Shown here: positions 9,725-19,172 of the stretch, in pieces
How the letters are laid out: each line of letters opens with the position of its first letter
Numbering within the stretch: position 1 is the stretch's first letter
Origin: Polyangiaceae bacterium
Lineage (GTDB): Bacteria; Myxococcota_A; Polyangia; Polyangiales; Polyangiaceae
Reading direction: 5' to 3'
Assembly (NCBI GenBank): GCA_013214025.1
Contig: JABSRN010000002.1
Coordinates: 1 to 64,000, forward strand
DNA: 64,000 bases
The notes under the pieces: generated by a model
Database searches by the model: none
Told to the model about the DNA's origin: nothing
The model's input: only the letters and a program-made list of their open reading frames with translations
Made by a program: the position numbers and the translations under genes

Positions 9725-10576
9725 ATGGCTCTTCTCGCGGCTGCGGCCTGCTCCGACAACGACTTGAGCACTATAGGCGGGGACGAGCCGGATGCCACAG
9801 TAATGCCTGTCGGTAGTCAGGCATTACTGTGGCATCCGCGGATCGGGCGGCGGCGGCGGCGGAACAGCTGGCACTGGCCGGAACACAGGCATTGTGGACG
9901 GCGGGGGGGGATAGCGGTTAGGCAAATACCGGCGGCTTAGATTCCAGCGTCGAGGTTGCCGTGGAGACCTGCGACGACCAAGTAGCGAACGGGGACGAGA
10001 CCAAGGCAGACTGCGGCGGAAGTTGCGACCCCTGTATCGCTACCCAAAGCTGCTCTCCCGGTGCCGACTGCGTGAGCCAGCTCTCACCGAGGGTGGTGTC
10101 GTCGGTGGCAGTACCAGTACCGACCCTTTGCAGTGCACGGCGATAAGCTGCAGTGACTCCAGCCAAAACGGCGACGAAACCGGGGTCGCTTGCGGCGGAA
10201 CTAGCTGTGACGTCTGCCCGCTCAACGTATTTGTCACCAGGACTCTGTACGACGGTAACTTGGGGGGGCTGGACGGAGCCGCCGCCAAGTGCCAAGTCAG
10301 GCGGAATCCGTGGGCCTTACGGGCGCCTACAAGGCTTGGCTGTGGTTGGGCAGCGTCTCACCGGCGACGCGATTCACCCACAGCGACGGGCCGTACATCT
10401 TGCCCAACGGGGTAAAGATCGCAGATAACTGGGACAACTCCGCCGCCGAGTGCGGTGGGTACACGAGCACCAGCGGAGGGCATTATTGGGCGAACCTGCG
10501 CCTTTTCCAATTCGCCAACGGCTGCTCAGGCGCATCGTGTGCTTCTAGCGCTCCGCTCATTTGTTTCCAGCAATGA
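9725..10576 (+). pseudogene. Exported lipoprotein with DUF1554-like C-terminal domain, multiply frameshifted
   Basis: The first frame gives lipobox LLAAAAC at 9725-9760. It is derailed near 9810 by an inverted duplication (9789-9838). A second frame gives CDDQVANGDETKADCGGSCDPC. A third gives CSDSSQNGDETGVACGG and FVTRTLYDGNLGGLDGA. A fourth, from about 10290 to the stop, gives TGAYKAWLWLG, RFTHSDGPYILPNGVKIADNW and CSSSAPL-like Cys pairs. The repeated NGDET-x3-CGG-C motif is common in myxobacterial lipoproteins. The C-terminal part resembles DUF1554, a C-type-lectin-like fold. Frame changes occur at a GC-rich G8 tract (about 9903-9910), near 10070 and near 10300. The true start may lie upstream of 9725. 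Confidence 0.6.
9789..9838. repeat. Perfect inverted repeat, 21-bp arms, 8-nt loop
   Basis: Arms at 9789-9809 and 9818-9838 are exact reverse complements around the loop TCGGTAGT. The left arm fits the reading frame of the lipoprotein (DATVMP); the right arm is its inverted copy and destroys the frame. It has no T run, so it is not a standard terminator. An inverted duplication by template switching, or an assembly artefact, would produce it. Confidence 0.9.
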
Positions 10577-10847
10577 GTTGACCAGCCACACTAAAAAAAT
10601 TTCTGTGGACTGTCGTCAGCACGAGTCATTCGCCCACGCGTTGAGTTGCGTATCGAGTGCTGGGGTGACGACTCGGGCAACCGCGCTCTGTCGCACAGTG
10701 CAGGTATCGAATCGGCTGCGCTGACACAACCGTGTCGAACTGTCGCTCAAGGAGATCTAGCTCTGTCCTTGCGGGAACAGATCGTTGAGCCGAGTCCTCG
10801 CTCGCCGACTCAGTATGTCTGAGCCTGCAGGCTTTCGCTGGCGCCCG

Positions 10848-12602
10848 TTACTGAATACGGGAGATGCGTCCCGATTCGATCACGTATAGTGACTGGCTTG
10901 GGTAGTCGAAGGCCAGCCCGAACGGGGTGGTGAAGCGCGCCAGGGTTGAGGCGCCACAGGCCCCGGCCGTCGCGGTACCTCCGATGCCATCCTGCGGCCC
11001 TACGCAGTTTCGCTCGCCGGCGAGGGTCGATACGCTGGTGCTGGCGAGCTCGGCTTGCCGGATCGTGTAGGAAGTCTGCTCGCCCCAGTAGACACTAGTC
11101 CCGTCAGAAGTGAGCCCACGGGGGCGTTCGAGCTGGGCCGTCGTGCCTACGGCATCGTCGAGGTAGCCGACAACGCCCCCGGCGAGAGTTCCGACGTAGG
11201 TCGAGGCGGTGCTGTAGGTTCGGATACGTCGGCCTTGGTTATCCGCCATGAATATGTTGCCGCTGTTGTCGCTGGCGATGTACCGGGGGCTGCCGAGCAG
11301 GGCGCTCAGTCCGAAGCCATCCGTCGAGATGGTAGCGCTGCTGCCGCAAGTGCCCGCGAGCGTGACAACTTCCTGATTCGATGGATCGAAGCGCCGGAGT
11401 AGATTGAGCGAACCGTCGACCATATAGACGTAGCCGTTGAACCACACCGCGGCCCGTTGGTCGTCGAATGAGGCAGCGGTTCCGGTACCGTCAGGGCCGC
11501 TATTGGCGCAGCTAGCTTGGCTGCCAGAGCCCGCAACGAGTGTGTCCGTGAAGGCGTTCGTGGTCAAATCGATCTCGCGAAGGGTGTAAGCTCCGCGGTC
11601 GAAGTACCAAAGGCGGTTGCCGTCGGTGGCCAGCGTTTCGGTACCGTTACCAGTAAAGGTATTGCCCAATACGCACGCTCGGGTTTCGCTCAGAGTGCAC
11701 TGTACTGGCGAACCCGCTGCGGTGGGGTCGTCGCAGGCGTCGAAAGCGCCCGCCTGGGGATTGGCCAAGCGCTGAGCATTACATGCCGCGATGTTGAACC
11801 GGATGATCTCAGGGTGCTGGATAGGTGGCGTGTTTTGATCGATGTAAGTATTTTCGATGGAGGCGTATAGATGCGTGCCGTCCGTCGTCAGGACGCCTTT
11901 GCCTCCAAAGTCAGAGAATGTAGTGGTGTCACCGTAGAGATTGCAGGTGGGGTTGCAGCCGTCGCCGTTCGTGACGTTGCTGTCCTCGCACAGTTCGCCC
12001 GGATCCGGAGTCCCGTCGCCGCAGTTAGCGCCTACGGTCTCGAATTGGCAAGCATCGCTGCAGCCGTCGCCACTTCTTGGCAAACAACTGGTGTCGGACA
12101 GCGCCGAGCAGGCGCTCGGGTTGCCCGTGCAATCGGTGTTGCCATCGCTGCACTGACTGCCGTCCTCGCACTGTTCGCCTTGAGCGATGTCCAGCGCGCT
12201 GTCCCCGCAGCTAGAGATGGGCTCTCGCTGGCAGTATGCATCACAGCGGTCGCCGCCAGTGTTGTTGCCGTCGTCGCAGGTCTCGCCAAGATCGTAGTCC
12301 ACCACGCCGTCGCCGCAGTCGGGGGGAACAGGGCCGGAGTCAGTGCTTGCGTCGCCGGAGCCAGTGCCGCCAGAACCAGTATCGCCCGAGCTGGTGCCGC
12401 CAGAACCAGTATCGCCCGAGCTGGTGCCGCCCGAGCTGGTGCCGCCAGCGGAACCGCTATCGCCCTGACCGGATTCAACGCTCCCATCGGTTGAGGAATC
12501 AGCGACCGGCCCCACCCGAGTGAAGTTGGCGGAGTCGCCATCGCAGGCGAAAGGAAGGGCAGCAGCAGAAAGAGCCAGGAGGCTGGCACGAATTAGTTCC
12601 AT
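10848..12602 (-). CDS. Cys-rich (DUF4215-like) lipoprotein with NHL/beta-propeller domain
   Basis: A 584-residue exported lipoprotein. I take the ATG at 12602-12600 as start because it opens MELIRASLLALSAAALPFAC, a signal sequence with a lipobox; the longer frame to 12848 adds no such feature. A Ser/Gly/Thr-rich linker built of 15/30-bp DNA repeats follows. Next come Cys-rich repeats of the myxobacterial type (CGDGVVDYDLGETCDDGNNTGGDRC and variants). About 330 residues of NHL-like blades follow (ASFDDQRAAVWFNGYVYM, GSPRYIASDNSGNIFMADNQGRRI, ERPRGLTSDGTSVYWGE). It probably sits on the outer membrane; ligand unknown. It lies 137 bases downstream of the DUF3604 gene on the same strand. Confidence 0.8.
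   Translation of the reverse strand: MELIRASLLALSAAALPFACDGDSANFTRVGPVADSSTDGSVESGQGDSGSAGGTSSGGTSSGDTGSGGTSSGDTGSGGTGSGDASTDSGPVPPDCGDGVVDYDLGETCDDGNNTGGDRCDAYCQREPISSCGDSALDIAQGEQCEDGSQCSDGNTDCTGNPSACSALSDTSCLPRSGDGCSDACQFETVGANCGDGTPDPGELCEDSNVTNGDGCNPTCNLYGDTTTFSDFGGKGVLTTDGTHLYASIENTYIDQNTPPIQHPEIIRFNIAACNAQRLANPQAGAFDACDDPTAAGSPVQCTLSETRACVLGNTFTGNGTETLATDGNRLWYFDRGAYTLREIDLTTNAFTDTLVAGSGSQASCANSGPDGTGTAASFDDQRAAVWFNGYVYMVDGSLNLLRRFDPSNQEVVTLAGTCGSSATISTDGFGLSALLGSPRYIASDNSGNIFMADNQGRRIRTYSTASTYVGTLAGGVVGYLDDAVGTTAQLERPRGLTSDGTSVYWGEQTSYTIRQAELASTSVSTLAGERNCVGPQDGIGGTATAGACGASTLARFTTPFGLAFDYPSQSLYVIESGRISRIQ
12361..12450 (-). repeat. Tandem repeat encoding Ser/Gly/Thr-rich linker
   Basis: Two 30-bp units (12361-12390, 12391-12420) differ only in their first bases and are followed by two shorter 15-bp-type units to about 12450. 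They encode repeats of SGDTGSGGTS type just after the lipobox. Such repeats change length easily by slippage. Confidence 0.8.
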
Positions 12603-12739
12603 CTGAACACCTGTTTGCGGAAGAGTTAGGAACTCAGAAAGTACCTGACGGGTCTCTCTCCGACTACCGATACTTCGGCGCTTGTCCCGAATCGTGGAAC
12701 TTGGGGCAGAATCTTCCGCGGCTGGTGTCAGAGCTGGTG

Positions 12740-15052
12740 TCAGCGACTGGAGACGGTTTGATCTAAATAGATGGGCGATGACCATGCGCGTTCTTTCACT
12801 GGCACGAGGCAATCGTCGGCAAAGTCCGTTCGGTAGTCGCCGTGGCATAGGTTGACGGAAGTGATGTTGCCATCGTCGTCTCGTTGCGCGCGAGCGTTGC
12901 CGCCGTTGATGGCAGGGGTTGGAGCCTGCAAGGCGCGAACATAATAGACAGCGTCCCTGGCGCTATCGCGAAAATCCGGGTCCTTGAAGCGAAAAACGCA
13001 TCCGTCCTGGTCAGCGGGGCACTCAAAGGTCTTCCATGGATCTTCGATCAATGTGCTCATTTCTTCTTTGGCTGTTTGTTGGGGACGGACCCGGACGACC
13101 TCAATGTGGGTAATGGCGTGTCGGGTATCGCTGGGGTGGTAACACTCACCACGGCATAGGCGATCGAGCTTGTCTCCGCTGAAGCCACTCGTCGTAAAGT
13201 CTGGACAACCCGGCAATTGTTGGAAGGAGCCGAGGGCGCGCACCTCGAATTCGGGGGATTCGGCCATGGACAGGTGGGCACCCATCGGTTGTCGGCCTTG
13301 GGGGCTGTTCAGAACGTCGAACCAGAGCAGAATACGGGGACCGCTGGTGCCGTAGACTTCTCGGCGTTTGAGGGATTGCCAGATGTTGTGGCGGTCGCGG
13401 CCGGCGGCGTGAACCGCCACCAGCCCACCGGTGTACATATAACTACCGGTGCGCTCCATACCGAGCAAGTCCTTGAAGTTGCGCTGCTGCTCCACGACGA
13501 CCGGCTCCGCACGGTCCGGGTTTTCCGCTGTGCCGCGAAGCCAAGGCTGGAGCCCTTTGCTCACGGTCTCGTTGGCGATGCCTTCTGCGTCCGTGATGTA
13601 CTGTCTGGCGTATTGTTTGTAGCCCGTGCCCGGTCGGGCCGTGTGATTGTCGCTGGAGGCGATGAATCCCCAGCGATAACGATGTTGTTTGCCCTCTTTC
13701 GTCTTCGAGAGCGCCAGCGCGTATTGCGCGCTTTCTTTGGGTCTCGGTGTCAGCACGGGCTTGAAACAGTCACGACACTGGTCGCAGTCGAGCCACTCTT
13801 CGACTTCGGTATCCGGAAATACGTACTCCGGGTGAAGGCCGGCCTCGACGGCGAGTCGTTTCGCGCGCTGGACCAGCTGCTCACACTCCGCTTCTGGGAT
13901 GTCCCCACAGCGTTCGCGCTGAATGTCGCCCGCCCGTTGGCAGCAGGGGAGGAATCCCGCGGCTCGTTCGGGGCAGATGAGTTCCCCCTTGTCGTTGGCT
14001 TTGGCACTCTGGTGGGTGCTGAAGCGTTCCCCGTTACCGTGGCTGCTGAACACCTCGAGCAGGAGTTGCTTTTCTGGATCGTGGTGGGCAGTTGTGAGCT
14101 GGTTCTCCAGGCTTGAGTTGACCGGTGCGTGTAATCCCCAGGCGAGACCGTGGGGGATCACGATCGCGTCCAACTCCCATTCGCGCAGTTTGCGAAAAAG
14201 AGCGGCCGGAGTGGAGGCGTTCTCTCGGCAATTGCTGGGTAGATCTCGGCTCAACACCCCGAGGGGACAGTCGGGCACGGCCGCCATCTCGTTCACGAGC
14301 CAGAAAAACTCGGTGAAGCTATCGAGACCCACCGGACCGAGGGCTTGCAGTCCGGTCATGAGCCAGCTGTACTTGGCGCGCTTCATAGTTCCCTGAGGGA
14401 GAGAGGTGATCGGTCTGCGCGGGAGTTGGTCGTCTCCTAGGTTCTCGTAGATGATGTTCTTGTGACCCCAGTGGTTCTCTGGAGTCAGCCCCGCCTGGGT
14501 CCACTCCCAACCAACATAGGCCACCATGTCGGGTGTCTTCGGATCTCCTGCTTTGGCGTTGCATTCCCGGATCATATCGATGGTCTGGGTCCACCTTTCG
14601 GGGGTCAGACTTTCGGCGTGGTCGTTGATGGAAAAGAAATCAAGGGATGAGCAGTGGCGAGCGAAATCGCAGGCGTCCGCTGGGGGATGTGTGCCCTCGC
14701 CACCGAACAGCGGCAGGGAAAAGATGAAGGCATCAATAGAAAACGTGGAATGCACGTGCAGGTCGCCGAACAGGATGCGTTTGTCGGTTGCCGCAGTGTT
14801 GGGCGCTGGCGCTTGAACCCCGGCGTCCGGAGCTATTTCTCCAAGTTGTGCGCTGCGCTTCGCGAGGCGCACCGCGTGTTCGGCTTGCAACTGGGAGCGG
14901 GCTGCAGTGACGTCGCCGCTTCGTGGTGCGCTCTCGGGATGGCCCGCGGAATAGTCCTTGGGGTATTCGAGATGGAGAGCTGTCAGCACGCCGACGAACA
15001 GCAGCGATGCCCCAAGCAGGACCATGCACCCAAGTCGGATCTTGCGATTCAT
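12740..15052 (-). CDS. DUF3604 family exported protein (PHP-like fold)
   Basis: 770 residues with an N-terminal membrane or signal helix (CMVLLGASLLFVGVLTALHL). The body carries the DUF3604 signatures: LFGDLHVHSTFSIDA near residue 95, DACDFARHCSSLDFFSINDHAE near 128, YVGWEWTQAG, HGLAWGLHAP, and SSDNHTARPG. The paired H-x-H and NDHAE motifs resemble metal ligands of PHP-type hydrolases, but no activity is established for this family to my knowledge. The start ATG at 15052 faces the PPIase-HupE pair across a short divergent gap, suggesting shared control. Confidence 0.85.
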   Translation of the reverse strand: MNRKIRLGCMVLLGASLLFVGVLTALHLEYPKDYSAGHPESAPRSGDVTAARSQLQAEHAVRLAKRSAQLGEIAPDAGVQAPAPNTAATDKRILFGDLHVHSTFSIDAFIFSLPLFGGEGTHPPADACDFARHCSSLDFFSINDHAESLTPERWTQTIDMIRECNAKAGDPKTPDMVAYVGWEWTQAGLTPENHWGHKNIIYENLGDDQLPRRPITSLPQGTMKRAKYSWLMTGLQALGPVGLDSFTEFFWLVNEMAAVPDCPLGVLSRDLPSNCRENASTPAALFRKLREWELDAIVIPHGLAWGLHAPVNSSLENQLTTAHHDPEKQLLLEVFSSHGNGERFSTHQSAKANDKGELICPERAAGFLPCCQRAGDIQRERCGDIPEAECEQLVQRAKRLAVEAGLHPEYVFPDTEVEEWLDCDQCRDCFKPVLTPRPKESAQYALALSKTKEGKQHRYRWGFIASSDNHTARPGTGYKQYARQYITDAEGIANETVSKGLQPWLRGTAENPDRAEPVVVEQQRNFKDLLGMERTGSYMYTGGLVAVHAAGRDRHNIWQSLKRREVYGTSGPRILLWFDVLNSPQGRQPMGAHLSMAESPEFEVRALGSFQQLPGCPDFTTSGFSGDKLDRLCRGECYHPSDTRHAITHIEVVRVRPQQTAKEEMSTLIEDPWKTFECPADQDGCVFRFKDPDFRDSARDAVYYVRALQAPTPAINGGNARAQRDDDGNITSVNLCHGDYRTDFADDCLVPVKERAWSSPIYLDQTVSSR

Positions 15053-15185
15053 GGCGGGACCCTAGTGCCGAAACTGTAGCCAGCCAAGGCCGGATACAGG
15101 GGAGATGAGCTCCGGCTACATCGTCTACATCATGCTATCAGTGGGTGGCGATCGGCAACGGTCGATCTGTTCGATGCAACTGTCG

Positions 15186-16079
15186 ATGTCCGATGACACT
15201 CCGCGCCATGACTCGCGCCTCACGCTCGCCGTGTTGGTCGGTGGTATGTTTGTTGGTACCGCGCTGGCGTTGCGCGGCCTGGCGCCGACACCGGATGTCG
15301 TGCTCGATGACGCGAGCTTCGCTGTGGTGAACGGACAGCAGCTCTCTCACCAGGTGTTTCAGCGCGCAGTAGAAGCGCTTCAAAGAGAGCGCGGAAAGCC
15401 GCTGGACGCGCACGAGCGCTCCCGGATTGCTGAGCGATTGATCGACGAGGAGCTGATGGTCGCCTACGGAATTTCTCTGGGAGTCGCCCGCAGCGACGGG
15501 GAAATTCGCGGTAAAATCGTAGCCGCTGTGCTCGATCTTGAGCGTTCCCGTGCCGAGAGCGAGCCCATAACGGACGAGCAACTCAAGCAGTACTTTGCTG
15601 ACCACCGCGACGACTTCGCCGGCACGCCTCTGTACCGAGCTGAGGGCATATGGATTGCCGGGCCCCCCGCGCGGTCGTATGCTCAGGCGAAACGTCGCGC
15701 AGAGCAGTGTCGCGGGCTGATCCTGAACGGCGATACATTCAGCGCTGTGAACGCGCGCTTGGGAGATCAACTGCCGCTTCCAGTTCCCCGTGGCACCGTT
15801 CCTTTGTCGGAATTTGAAACCGTGTTCGGTCCGAGTGTTGCGCGAGTGTTGTCGAGCCTATCCGTTGGCACGGTGAGCGACGCGATTGCAAGCGGCGGTG
15901 GATTCCGCGTCGTGCGGCTGAACGAGCGGGTCGGGGGCCAATCGCCGAAGTTTGAAGACATCAAAGAGCGGCTCAAGGGCGAACTCATTCGCCAGCGCGC
16001 CGAATCGGCGGTTGAGAACCTGATCGCGCAGCTGAAGCAAACCGCAGCGATTCAACTCCGCCATACGGACCGCCCTTGA
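15186..16079 (+). CDS. Membrane-anchored parvulin-type peptidyl-prolyl isomerase
   Basis: I choose the ATG at 15186 (MSDDTPRHD) because it puts one membrane helix (LTLAVLVGGMFVGTALAL) at the N-terminus. The frame is open to an ATG at 15105 and another at 15174 is possible. The product (297 residues) has a SurA-like N-terminal helical region (AVVNGQQLSHQVFQRAVE, RIAERLIDEELMVAYGISLG) and a degenerate parvulin domain (FSAVNARLGDQLPLPVPRGTVPLSEF, GTVSDAIASGGGFRVVRL). It would help fold exported proteins. The stop overlaps the TTG start of the HupE gene, so the two are translationally coupled. Confidence 0.8.
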   Translation: MSDDTPRHDSRLTLAVLVGGMFVGTALALRGLAPTPDVVLDDASFAVVNGQQLSHQVFQRAVEALQRERGKPLDAHERSRIAERLIDEELMVAYGISLGVARSDGEIRGKIVAAVLDLERSRAESEPITDEQLKQYFADHRDDFAGTPLYRAEGIWIAGPPARSYAQAKRRAEQCRGLILNGDTFSAVNARLGDQLPLPVPRGTVPLSEFETVFGPSVARVLSSLSVGTVSDAIASGGGFRVVRLNERVGGQSPKFEDIKERLKGELIRQRAESAVENLIAQLKQTAAIQLRHTDRP

Positions 16080-17359
16080 AAGCGAACATCACCGGCCCGC
16101 GTGCGTTCGTTATCGCGCCCTTGACGGGCTTCGCACTCTTCTTGTTCACGGTGTTCCTGCTTCTGGGATCGGCCCAAACGGTGCGGGCGCATTCCAAAGT
16201 CGTATCTTATTCCCATTGGAAGCTGGGGCTGGCCGATGTCAGCGCTGTTTTTCAGATCCAACGAAGGGATCTAGCGGGCCTGGGCTTCGATCCGCTAAGT
16301 GGGCAGGGACCGGACACGTTTCAGAAAATGCTGACAGGCTCGCTCGATGTATTTCGGGGCGAGGGGGCGTGCCAGCGCGCCGGTCGCGTGACTCGCACCG
16401 GTGGAGAAAATGGTTGGCTGAGCTACCGCCTGCAATTCTCATGTCCTGTCCCGGGAGAGTTGCGCCTTGCCACTAGCCTGCTGTTCAATCAAGCGCCGGG
16501 CCATTTGCATTTTGCGTCCGTTGTCGATGCTGCCGGTCAGACGCACCGAGCACTGTTTACGTTATCTTCGCAGACCTTCACCCTCGGAGACAGAGAGCAG
16601 GCACCAGGATTTTTCCGAAGCGTGCAAATCGGACTCGGACATATTTCTGGCGGGAGCGACCACTTGGCCTTCCTACTAGGGCTGTTGCTTCTCGTTCATC
16701 GCTGGCGCCCACTGTTATGGGTCGTGACGTCGTTCTCTGTGGGTCACGGTCTGAGCCTGGCGCTCGCCGCTACGGGGTGGGTGCCTATTCATGCCCTAGC
16801 GGTGGAGGCTCTGATTGCGATATCGGTGTTTATGGTGGGCGTGGAAAGTCTGTGGCAGATCGATCGCGAAAGTAGGCTTCTGCCGGCGTTTGCCCTCGTC
16901 GGGCTCAGCCTCTTCGCTTTCGGTAGCGCCATCATCAGTGGTCCCCTCGATGCCCTGACGGCGTTGGGCGTCACTACGTTTTTTGCCTGCTATCTCGCGC
17001 TCATCTACCGCACTACACGGACTGCGGTGGGTTGCGGATCCTCCAGTGGCCTTGCCGGGAGGACTCCACCATCACTTCATGCGGGTTTTGGACTCGCATT
17101 TGGTTTGCTACATGGTTTGGGGTTTGTCGCGGCGTTGGACCCTCTCCACTTACGGGCCGGCGGGATGCTGCCGCAACTGGCCGGCTTCAACGTGGGTATT
17201 GAGCTGGCTCAGCTAGCAGCGGTTGCTGCCTTGCTTGGCATCCGTTTCGGCTGGCGTGCGAGCAGCGGGGACCGTTGGGCGGGTTCAGCGAGGCTACTCT
17301 GCTCCGGCTTGTTGATCACGCTCGGAACCTGTTGGACTGTTGAACGCGTTTTCTTGTAA
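16076..17359 (+). CDS. HupE/UreJ family integral membrane protein
   Basis: A 427-residue protein starting at a TTG that overlaps the upstream stop (TTGA). It has an N-terminal signal/membrane helix, an exported beta-rich domain of about 150 residues, then the HupE/UreJ_2 membrane domain from about residue 185 (LGHISGGSDHLAFLLGLLLL, VVTSFSVGHGLSLALA, LAFGLLHGLGF). The His and Asp residues in these helices suggest metal binding. HupE itself is linked to nickel supply, but members with a large exported domain are uncharacterised. The 3' end overlaps the convergent desaturase gene by about 44 bases. Confidence 0.82.
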   Translation: MKANITGPRAFVIAPLTGFALFLFTVFLLLGSAQTVRAHSKVVSYSHWKLGLADVSAVFQIQRRDLAGLGFDPLSGQGPDTFQKMLTGSLDVFRGEGACQRAGRVTRTGGENGWLSYRLQFSCPVPGELRLATSLLFNQAPGHLHFASVVDAAGQTHRALFTLSSQTFTLGDREQAPGFFRSVQIGLGHISGGSDHLAFLLGLLLLVHRWRPLLWVVTSFSVGHGLSLALAATGWVPIHALAVEALIAISVFMVGVESLWQIDRESRLLPAFALVGLSLFAFGSAIISGPLDALTALGVTTFFACYLALIYRTTRTAVGCGSSSGLAGRTPPSLHAGFGLAFGLLHGLGFVAALDPLHLRAGGMLPQLAGFNVGIELAQLAAVAALLGIRFGWRASSGDRWAGSARLLCSGLLITLGTCWTVERVFL

Positions 17360-18740
17360 CCGCTCCGCTGCGGGCGCGTGCCAGAGGCCCCGCCTGCGCA
17401 GCATTAGATTTTGGCTGTCTCAGAGCGATTGCTGGTTGCGCCGGGGGCTGTCCCATTCGGTGTAGGAAGCGGTAGTGCGCAACGACCGCTTCAGCGGCGG
17501 TCTGGTAGTAGAAATAGGGCACGCCAAACTCCTCGCAAGTTCGTTTTACGATGGGGGCGATTTGCCCGAGCCGCGAATAGCTGATGGTCGGAAACAGATG
17601 GTGCTCGATCTGAAATCCTAGACCGCCGAATATCGTTACGGGGAGCCAATGGCCGTGCTGAAAATCCACGGTGGTCTCCAGCTGTTGTGCGCCCCAGTCG
17701 CGGGGGTGTTTCGAGTGACGGTGGTCTAGATTCATGGCGAGCTCATTCTGGTGGCTCAGAGCGAAGGTGGTTTGCACGGCGAGCCCGGCGCCACCAATCA
17801 TCGCGAGATTGAGCAGTAACGCTGTTGGCCACGGGTGGATCAGATACGGCAAGACGTACCAGGTGGCGACAGCCCCGACTTTGCAGAGAAAGAACACAGC
17901 CATCTCAGATGAGTAGGGGCGCTGCAGTTTGCCCCAGGGGCCAAACCACACGCCGCTGAGCACAGCTACGATGTCGACAACGTACAGCACCGGCATGGTG
18001 AAGAAGTAGACGACCCATGAGTAGAATTGCTGAAGCGCGTGGAACCCGTGGCGCTTTTGGTTCTCACGCTCGCGGGTGAGCGGGTAGTGCACCTCAATGT
18101 CGGGATCGAGACCTTCCACGTTGGTGTAGATATGATGCAGCGGAACATGGGTGGCGGTAAACACGTAGGAAGACAGCCCGTTGCTGTCCAGGGTCAGCCA
18201 GGCGAGCCATCGGTTCGCTCGTACGGACTCGAACACACCGGCGTGCATCGCCTCATGACCGTAACCGCCGAGCGCAAATACTAGCGGTCCCCAGAGCAGT
18301 GCGCACGACCACTGCCCGTAGGCAACAGCACCCACCGAGACCGCTGCCCACAGCACCCAGAGCATGGCCAGCCGAAACACAAAGCCCCGAGTGCCGTGAT
18401 GAGCTCGGCGAAGGGATCTTCCGGACAGCCCTTGGCGCTTGGCCTCTTCGCTGAGGAACTCCCGCACCCGGCTTTTTACGGTCATGTAGAAGCCGTCGGC
18501 ATCCCAGTCGAATTCCGGGGCGTAGTCGACTTTGTCCGCCACGTAGAACTTACGAAGGCTTGCCTTCGGGATCTTGTCGTGGATGTGGATGCTCTCGAAC
18601 AACGCTGTGCAGTCGAGGCCGCGAGAGTGTTCCAGGAAACGACGGCCGCCGGGGTGTTTGTTCAGGAAGGGATCGAGATCGTAGTACTTGCCGTGAATTT
18701 CCCACAGTTGTGTCGGATCGATGGGTGGCTTGGAGTTCAT
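17316..18740 (-). CDS. Cytochrome b5-fused front-end fatty acid desaturase
   Basis: The ATG at 18740-18738 gives a 474-residue protein; the frame is open upstream to 19094 but that part has no domain. The N-terminal 90 residues are a cytochrome b5 domain with the heme motif HPGG (NKHPGGRRFLEHSRG). The membrane desaturase follows, with three His boxes: HEAMH, HVPLHH, and QIEHH. A glutamine in the third box together with a fused b5 is the hallmark of front-end (delta-5/6/4-type) desaturases that insert a double bond between an existing one and the carboxyl end. It acts in the cytoplasmic membrane. It is divergent from the KS-ST-TE gene, separated by about 430 bases. Regiospecificity cannot be read. 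Confidence 0.9.
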   Translation of the reverse strand: MNSKPPIDPTQLWEIHGKYYDLDPFLNKHPGGRRFLEHSRGLDCTALFESIHIHDKIPKASLRKFYVADKVDYAPEFDWDADGFYMTVKSRVREFLSEEAKRQGLSGRSLRRAHHGTRGFVFRLAMLWVLWAAVSVGAVAYGQWSCALLWGPLVFALGGYGHEAMHAGVFESVRANRWLAWLTLDSNGLSSYVFTATHVPLHHIYTNVEGLDPDIEVHYPLTRERENQKRHGFHALQQFYSWVVYFFTMPVLYVVDIVAVLSGVWFGPWGKLQRPYSSEMAVFFLCKVGAVATWYVLPYLIHPWPTALLLNLAMIGGAGLAVQTTFALSHQNELAMNLDHRHSKHPRDWGAQQLETTVDFQHGHWLPVTIFGGLGFQIEHHLFPTISYSRLGQIAPIVKRTCEEFGVPYFYYQTAAEAVVAHYRFLHRMGQPPAQPAIALRQPKSNAAQAGPLARARSGAVTRKRVQQSNRFRA

Positions 18741-19172
18741 GCGCGGCGCTGGGCGGACTGTCACACGGTCGATCGCGCCGAACAAGTGTGTGAAATGTGT
18801 GTGCGTGAGTCGTACCGGATCGGGGCGTAGCCGGAACAGACTGGGGCTAGCGTGCCGTTCACTAGCGGTGGAGGCCCGTGGAAATGGTGGCGCGCGGTTG
18901 TCGTAGTCGTCACGACTCGTGCTGACGCGGCTTAAGACTAGCGGCGGGGGAAGTGTCACTGTTTTGAGATTCGCGTTGCACGGCTCGGTGAGTGTGTCGG
19001 TTGGGTCTTCTTGGCACACCTTTCCCCTCGGGCCGTTTATCGGTTTCAGCGGGCAAGCTATGCTGCTCTGCGTCGCTAGGTCGGGTGGGTGCATCGATCG
19101 TCGTCTCGTGCATCGGCTCAGCCGGGCGCAGCCAGCTTGCGTGAGGCGTTGTACGGCTGGGAAAGTTGACTA
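18741..19172. other. Divergent intergenic region between desaturase and KS-ST-TE gene
   Basis: 432 bases, open in the desaturase frame but with no domain or signal in translation. It must hold promoters for both divergent genes if they are co-regulated. I see no clear -35/-10 pair and no strong palindrome. The N-terminal 60-70 codons assigned to the KS gene (19173-19370) may also belong to this leader. Confidence 0.4.

Noticed and set aside
12032-12589. Ala/Pro-rich frame opposite the lipoprotein linker
   Set aside because: It is an alternative frame of the repeat-encoding linker; its signal-like start is coincidental and the lipoprotein frame has the coherent domains.
13217-14116. 299-codon plus-strand frame
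   Set aside because: Antisense to the DUF3604 gene, no domain; a typical long shadow in high-GC coding DNA.
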